Assembly (NCBI GenBank): GCA_017883355.1
Contig: JADGNS010000122.1
Span: forward strand, 1 to 9,081
Source of the DNA: Candidatus Solibacter sp.
GTDB lineage: Bacteria > Acidobacteriota > Terriglobia > Bryobacterales > Bryobacteraceae
Direction of reading: 5' to 3'
Length of the DNA stretch: 9,081 nt
Shown here in pieces: positions 5,747 through 9,081 of this stretch. Both the position numbers and the translations under genes were made by a program. Numbering within the stretch: position 1 is the stretch's first letter; each line of letters begins with the position of its first letter. The notes under the pieces were generated by a model, which worked only from the letters and a program-made list of their open reading frames with translations, was not told the DNA's origin and searched no databases.

Positions 5747-7216
5747 ATGACGATCAAGTCCTCCTTCGGTTCCGTGCACCTGGATGTCAACCCAAGTGCG
5801 CATCCATCCGCCTCGGTGCTCGAACCCGACGCTCCGTTCCGCATTTTGTTGCTCGGCGACTTCAGCGGGAGGGCAGCGCCGAGGGCATCCGCGAAATGGA
5901 AGCCGGTGGAAATCGATCGCGACAATTTCGAGGAAGTGTTGGCCCGGGTGGCTCCGGTGTTTTCCGGGATGCACTTCCGCGAAATGGACGATTTTCATCC
6001 GGACCGGATTTATGAGGACAGCAAGCTTTTCCAAGCGGTGCGCGAGGTGCGGCGGAAACTGGAGAAGCAAGCGACCTTCGCCGAAGCGGCCGCCGAGATC
6101 CGTGCATGGAGCCAGGAACCCGCCGCGCCTGCCGCGGCGGTGCGGACGGCGCCGCCGGCGGAACCGCACCGCCCCGCTCTGCCGGACGCGGCGTCGGGCG
6201 TCAGCCTGTTGGATTCCATCGTGGAGGCCGAAGAGCCCCAGGCGCGCCCGCCCGTGAGGCGCCGCGACGACCTGCGAAGCTTTGTGGATCGCGTGGTGGC
6301 GCCGTATACCGTGCCGGCGGAGAATCCCGACCTGCAACGGTTGCGCGAGATGGTGGACGCGGAATCGGGCGCGCGCATGCGGGCCTTGCTGCACCACTCC
6401 GCGTTTCAGGCGCTCGAGGCCGCGTGGCGGGTGGTGTTCCATCTGGTGCGGGCGATCGAGACCGGCGGCCAATTGAAGTTGTACCTGCTGGATATCTCCA
6501 AGGCCGAACTGGCGGCGGACCTGAGTGCCGCGGACGATCTGCAGGAGAGCCAGGTTTGGCGGATTCTGGTGGACGAGGCCGTGGGGACGGGCGGCGACCC
6601 GTGGAGTGTGGTGGCGGGCAATTATTCCTTCGCGCGAACGGCGGGCGATGCGGAGATACTGGGCCGCCTTGCCAAGATCATGAGTTTCGCGGGTGCGCCT
6701 TTTCTGGGCGAGGCCGACCCGGGGAACAGCGGGACGGAGACCGAAGACGCGGCGGCCGGGTGGGAGCGGCTCCGCAAATTGGCGGAAGCCTGCTGGATCG
6801 GCCTGGCGATGCCGCGCTTCCTGCTGCGGCTGCCGTACGGAAAGAAGACGGACCCGCTGGAGAGCTTCGATTTTGAGGAGATGCCGGGCGTCCCAAACCA
6901 TCAAGCGTACCTGTGGGGCAACCCCGCCTTCGCCTGCGTCCAACTGTTGGCGGAGGCGTTCGCCACAGACGCGTGGGAGATGCGGCCCGGCGCACATAAC
7001 GAGATCGACAGACTGCCCGTACACATCTACGAGGCCGAGGGCGAGAAACACGCCAAACCCTGCGCCGAGGTGCTGTTGACGGAGCGGGATATCGAGTGGA
7101 TCCTGGACCAGGGCTACATGGCGCTGGCCTCCATACGGGGCCGGGACGCGGTGCGGTTGGTGCGCTTCCAATCCATCGCGAAGCCGCCGGCGCGGCTGGC
7201 GGGCCGCTGGGAATAG
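5747..7216 (+). CDS. Fused TssB-TssC type VI secretion contractile-sheath-like protein
   Basis: 489 residues. Residues about 1-120 resemble TssB (VipA): FRILLLGDFSGR (31-42), VEIDRDNFEEVLARVAP (54-70), FREMDDFHPDRIYE (77-90) and FQAVREVRRKL. A Pro/Ala-rich linker (about 121-175) contains SGVSLLDSIVEAEE (150-163), which looks like the N-terminal helix of TssC. Residues about 176-489 resemble TssC (VipB): LLHHSAFQALEAAWR (214-228), DPWSVVAGNYSF (284-295), ILGRLAKIMSFAGAPF (304-319), IGLAMPRFLLRLPYGKKTDP (351-370), FDFEEMPG, YLWGNPAFACVQLLAEAF (388-405), GYMALASIRGRDAVRLVRFQSIAKP. In known T6SSs these are two proteins (~165 and ~490 residues) that interlock to form the cytosolic sheath around the Hcp tube. 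Here both are in one short chain. No tssA, E, F, G, J, K, L, M, hcp, vgrG or clpV occurs in the window. It could be an orphan, part of a T6SS located elsewhere, or a repurposed sheath-like polymer. Confidence 0.88.
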   Translation: MTIKSSFGSVHLDVNPSAHPSASVLEPDAPFRILLLGDFSGRAAPRASAKWKPVEIDRDNFEEVLARVAPVFSGMHFREMDDFHPDRIYEDSKLFQAVREVRRKLEKQATFAEAAAEIRAWSQEPAAPAAAVRTAPPAEPHRPALPDAASGVSLLDSIVEAEEPQARPPVRRRDDLRSFVDRVVAPYTVPAENPDLQRLREMVDAESGARMRALLHHSAFQALEAAWRVVFHLVRAIETGGQLKLYLLDISKAELAADLSAADDLQESQVWRILVDEAVGTGGDPWSVVAGNYSFARTAGDAEILGRLAKIMSFAGAPFLGEADPGNSGTETEDAAAGWERLRKLAEACWIGLAMPRFLLRLPYGKKTDPLESFDFEEMPGVPNHQAYLWGNPAFACVQLLAEAFATDAWEMRPGAHNEIDRLPVHIYEAEGEKHAKPCAEVLLTERDIEWILDQGYMALASIRGRDAVRLVRFQSIAKPPARLAGRWE

Positions 7217-7253
7217 GGAGCGGCTTCGCTACCATCTTTATATCGAAAAGTAC

Positions 7254-7282
7254 TTGAAAGCGCGCCGCATTCGCGCTATCAT
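7254..7282 (+). promoter_or_regulatory. Strong sigma70-type promoter, leaderless
   Basis: TTGAAA (7254-7259) and TATCAT (7277-7282) are separated by an ideal 17 nt, each matching consensus at five of six positions. The ATG at 7291 follows after only 8 nt (CTAAAACG), so transcription should start at or within a base or two of the start codon. No Shine-Dalgarno exists. This is the best promoter in the window and should drive the three-gene unit that follows. Confidence 0.75.
7259..7277. promoter_or_regulatory. Inverted repeat filling the promoter spacer (candidate operator)
   Basis: AGCGCG (7259-7264) and CGCGCT (7272-7277) form a perfect inverted repeat with a 7-nt centre, spanning the whole spacer between the -35 and -10 boxes and touching both. 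It is upstream of the transcript start, so it acts as DNA, not RNA. A dimeric repressor bound here would block RNA polymerase. The winged-helix regulator encoded by the second gene of the unit is the obvious candidate. The site is seen; its binding protein is inferred. Confidence 0.5.
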
Positions 7283-7290
7283 CTAAAACG

Positions 7291-7884
7291 ATGGCGACGC
7301 CCCGGACGCAACCCGCGGAACTGCACGCGCACGCCATGGACAACCTGAAGTACATCCGGCAGACGCTGGAACGTGCCGGGTCGTTCACCGCGGTCCCCGG
7401 TAAGGGCGGCGTGCTGATGGGCGTGGTGGCCGTGTTGGCGGCCCGATTCGCCGCCCGCCAGCCCGGTGCGAGCGGTTGGCTGGCGGTTTGGACCGTCGCC
7501 GCCATCATCGCGATGGCCATCGGGATTTTGGGCGCGGCGCTGAAATCGCGGCGCTTCCATGTCCCCTTATTTTCCGGACCGGGACGCAAATTCATAGCCG
7601 GCTTCGCTCCCGCCCTTGTGGCCGGAGCGGTATTGACGGCGGTGTTCTACCGCGCCGGCATCTCGGGATTTCTACCCGGTGTGTGGCTGCTGCTCTATGG
7701 CGCCGCGGTGCTTTCCGGCGGATCGGCATCGGTGCGGATCGTGCCCGTGATGGGCGCCTGTTTCATGTTCGTAGGGACGGTGGCGCTGCTGCTGCCGGGG
7801 TGGAACGATGTGCTGCTGCCGGTGGGCTTCGGCGGGCTGCATCTGATTTTTGGAACCATGATCGCGGTGAAATATGGCGGGTAA
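7291..7884 (+). CDS. Conserved-looking six-helix membrane protein, function unknown
   Basis: 197 residues. The short hydrophilic N-terminus MDNLKYIRQTLERAGSFTAVPGKGG precedes about six hydrophobic segments (roughly residues 40-55, 62-84, 102-120, 127-143, 148-169, 174-193). Notable motifs are RAGSFTAVPGKGG, GISGFLPGVWLLLYG and GFGGLHLIFGTMIAVKYGG. The protein matches my recollection of a membrane family that sits beside small winged-helix regulators in Acidobacteriota; no biochemical role is known to me. ATG 7291 lies 8 nt after a strong -10 box and has no SD, fitting leaderless translation. An internal ATG at 7336 would skip a likely disordered 15-residue start and is possible. The stop overlaps the regulator gene by 11 bp, implying coupled translation and joint function. 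Confidence 0.85.
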   Translation: MATPRTQPAELHAHAMDNLKYIRQTLERAGSFTAVPGKGGVLMGVVAVLAARFAARQPGASGWLAVWTVAAIIAMAIGILGAALKSRRFHVPLFSGPGRKFIAGFAPALVAGAVLTAVFYRAGISGFLPGVWLLLYGAAVLSGGSASVRIVPVMGACFMFVGTVALLLPGWNDVLLPVGFGGLHLIFGTMIAVKYGG

Positions 7885-8236
7885 ATCGAACACAATGCGG
7901 CGCGATTCCCAAAAGCGCCCGGTTCTGGAGGCCGTGGGCGATGCCTCCAAGTTCGACCGCCTGGTCCACGAACGCCTGCGCCTGGGCATTCTCAGCGTGC
8001 TCACCGTGAACGAGACGCTGACCTTCAACGAACTGAAAAAACTACTGGACACCTCCGACGGCAACCTGAGTGTCCATGCAAGGAAGTTGGAAGAAGCGGG
8101 GTATGTGTCCTGCTCGAAGAGCTTCGATGGCCGCATGCCGCGCACCGAGTACCGCCTGACGGTGGCCGGGCGGCGCGCGCTGGATCGCTACCTGAACCAC
8201 ATGGAAGCGCTCATCCAGGCCATGCGCGAGAAGTAG
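7874..8236 (+). CDS. Small winged-helix transcriptional regulator (HTH_34/MarR-like)
   Basis: 120 residues. Residues about 28-105 form one winged-helix domain: LVHERLRLGILSVLTVNETL (helix 1), TFNELKKLLDTSDGNLSVHA (helices 2-3, recognition helix about 62-76), RKLEEAGYVSCSKSFDGRMP and RTEYRLTVAGRRALDRYL (wing and final helix). The TDGNLSxHxxKLEEAGYV pattern and the PRTxYxLTxxGRxAL ending are typical of the HTH_34 winged-helix family related to MarR and ArsR. No metal-binding cysteine pair or ligand domain is present, so it may sense through its partner membrane protein or act as a simple repressor. It overlaps the membrane-protein gene by 11 bp and probably binds the inverted repeat in the operon promoter. 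An alternative start ATG at 7895 would drop seven residues; neither start has a clear SD. Confidence 0.9.
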   Translation: MAGKSNTMRRDSQKRPVLEAVGDASKFDRLVHERLRLGILSVLTVNETLTFNELKKLLDTSDGNLSVHARKLEEAGYVSCSKSFDGRMPRTEYRLTVAGRRALDRYLNHMEALIQAMREK

Positions 8237-8249
8237 GGAGCCTTTTTTT
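8235..8249 (+). promoter_or_regulatory. Shine-Dalgarno with T7 spacer before the prenyltransferase gene
   Basis: AGGGAG (8235-8240) overlaps the regulator's TAG stop and lies 9 nt before ATG 8250. The spacer is CC followed by seven T (8243-8249). The SD confirms the start and links the gene to the preceding operon. The homopolymer makes the SD-start distance open to slippage. Confidence 0.7.
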
Positions 8250-8960
8250 ATGCCTATTGACTTTAAATTACAAAGTACTCTACACGTCGGGATCATTATG
8301 GACGGCAACGGGCGGTGGGCGGCGGGCCGCGGATTGCCGCGCATCCTGGGACATCGCGCCGGAGTGGAGGCGGCGCGGCGCGTGGTGGAGGCGGCGCCGG
8401 ACGCGGGAGTTGGCATTCTCACGCTGTTCGCCTTTTCCAGCGACAACTGGCGGCGTCCTCCGGCGGAGGTGGACGCGCTCATGCGCCTGATGGCGGCGTA
8501 CCTGGAAAACGAGACGGCGCGTTGCGTGGCGCGCGGGGTGCGGCTGGAGGTGATTGGCCGGCGCGACCGGCTGGACGCGAAGTTGTGCCGCGCCATCGCG
8601 CAGGCCGAAGCCGCCACCGCGGCGGGCAACCGTCTATGGCTTCGCATGGCTGTGGACTACTCGGCGCGGGACGCGATTCTGGCCGCCGCCCGCGGTCTTC
8701 CGGAACTCTCCCGCGATGCCCTGGAGCGAGCCATGGGACCGCCGGTAGACCTGTTGATCCGCACCGGCGGCGAGCGGCGGCTGAGCGATTTTCAGCTCTG
8801 GGAATCGGCCTACGCCGAACTCGTGTTCACGCGCACCATGTGGCCGGATTTCGATGGGTCCGCCCTGGTGGGCGCGGTGCGCGAGTTCCACGGACGCGAA
8901 CGCCGCTTCGGCGCAGTCCCTCAAGCGCCCGTGTACCGCCAGGAAGCGTGGCTGGATTAG
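8250..8960 (+). CDS. uppS: cis-prenyltransferase (undecaprenyl diphosphate synthase family)
   Basis: 236 residues, slightly shorter than E. coli UppS (253). Family motifs in order: HVGIIMDGNGRWA with the catalytic Asp18, LPRILGHRAG (29-38), LTLFAFSSDNWRRP (57-70), RTGGERRLSDFQLWESAYAE (171-190) and MWPDFD (197-202). Glu190 in AYAEL corresponds to the conserved Mg-coordinating Glu. The reaction is sequential cis addition of isopentenyl diphosphate to a short allylic diphosphate, normally yielding the C55 lipid carrier for cell-wall sugars, at the inner membrane surface. Deviations: the usual NYGGR stretch is VDYSAR (135-140) and the usual SNF is SDF (179-181). It lacks the usual housekeeping neighbours (frr, cdsA, dxr) and sits 13 bp after a winged-helix regulator gene. 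It may therefore be a second, specialised paralogue; product chain length cannot be read from sequence. Confidence 0.93.
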   Translation: MPIDFKLQSTLHVGIIMDGNGRWAAGRGLPRILGHRAGVEAARRVVEAAPDAGVGILTLFAFSSDNWRRPPAEVDALMRLMAAYLENETARCVARGVRLEVIGRRDRLDAKLCRAIAQAEAATAAGNRLWLRMAVDYSARDAILAAARGLPELSRDALERAMGPPVDLLIRTGGERRLSDFQLWESAYAELVFTRTMWPDFDGSALVGAVREFHGRERRFGAVPQAPVYRQEAWLD

Positions 8961-8988
8961 CAAATACAGCCTTGGAGCATGGACATGA

Positions 8989-9081
8989 TCAGGCAGGAAC
9001 GGTCACCCTGCCCTGAAAAGATCGCCGCTCTTCGGGGATTGCTTCACCGTGGGCCGCGAGGCTCTCCAGGTACAGCGCGAT
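8989..9081 (-). CDS. hicB: HicB-family antitoxin, C-terminal fragment (cut by window edge)
   Basis: A minus-strand frame open at the window edge gives 30 residues, starting IALYLESLAAHGEAIPEERR and ending FQGRVTVPA, then TGA. The AIxLYLESLxxxGExIPEE pattern is the conserved C-terminal helix and turn of the HicB partial-RNase-H-fold domain, which neutralises the HicA mRNA interferase. The chain ends about ten residues after IPEE, so this is the short HicB form without a C-terminal ribbon-helix-helix or HTH DNA-binding domain. A hicA gene, if present, would lie beyond 9081, upstream on this strand. The stop converges on the prenyltransferase stop with 28 bp between. The match rests on a short stretch, so the family call is likely but not certain. 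Confidence 0.72.
   Translation of the reverse strand: MALYLESLAAHGEAIPEERRSFQGRVTVPA

Noticed and set aside
4958..7171. Minus-strand open frame of 737 codons opposite the MiaE and sheath-fusion genes
   Set aside because: Its sequence is Arg/His/Gln/Pro-rich with no domain signature and spans two clear plus-strand genes and their gap. It is a shadow of GC-rich codon use.
7219..7230. AGCG-GCTT-CGCT mini-hairpin after the sheath-fusion stop codon
   Set aside because: A 4-bp stem without a T-run is too weak to call a terminator.
8257..8286. TTGACT-18-TACACG promoter-like pair inside the start of the prenyltransferase gene
   Set aside because: The -10 box is poor, and the only ATG downstream (8299) would remove the conserved HVGII strand before the catalytic Asp. 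The SD-led start at 8250 fits better.
8990..9015. Hairpin GGCAGG-N9-CCTGCC near the end of the HicB frame
   Set aside because: A 6-bp stem with a 9-nt loop and no T-tract on either strand; it also lies inside coding sequence, so it is not called a terminator.

Overview
The window is GC-rich, densely coding bacterial DNA. An outer-membrane TonB-dependent receptor with an N-terminal carboxypeptidase-regulatory-like tail, a Tat-exported glycosidase, a six-helix membrane protein paired with a small winged-helix regulator, and a short HicB together suggest a soil Acidobacteriota (Bryobacterales/Solibacter-like). That placement is an inference from gene content and style; there is no rRNA or marker gene here to confirm it.

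Layout, left to right. (1) 3-2108 (+): a TonB-dependent receptor entering from outside the window. (2) 2109-2320: a non-coding gap with a GC-rich hairpin, a tandem 10-mer and a plausible promoter. (3) 2321-3319 (+): an unrecognised two-helix membrane protein with HEAT-like repeats and an eight-proline run near its C-terminus. (4) 3330-4934 (-): a GH51 alpha-L-arabinofuranosidase, convergent with the previous gene and only 10 bp from it. (5) 4935-5077: a divergent intergenic region with a strong potential G-quadruplex and a palindromic element. (6) 5078-5707 (+): a MiaE-like diiron tRNA hydroxylase. (7) 5747-7216 (+): a single protein joining a TssB-like and a TssC-like type VI secretion sheath domain, with no other T6SS gene in view. 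(8) 7291-8960 (+): a likely three-gene operon of a six-helix membrane protein, an HTH_34-type winged-helix regulator (11-bp overlap) and a divergent cis-prenyltransferase (13 bp further on). Its promoter has consensus-like -35 and -10 boxes, an inverted repeat filling the spacer, and a start codon 8 nt after the -10 box, which predicts a leaderless mRNA. (9) 8989-9081 (-): the C-terminal 30 residues of a HicB-family antitoxin, cut by the window edge.

The receptor and the arabinofuranosidase fit plant- or microbial-polysaccharide use, but they are not in one operon. The most unusual item is the orphan TssB-TssC sheath fusion. Next are the promoter-spacer inverted repeat ahead of the membrane-protein/regulator pair, the polyproline HEAT membrane protein, and the G-rich intergenic repeat. 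No IS element, CRISPR array, rRNA or tRNA gene was found, and no stretch over 300 bases lacks a gene.
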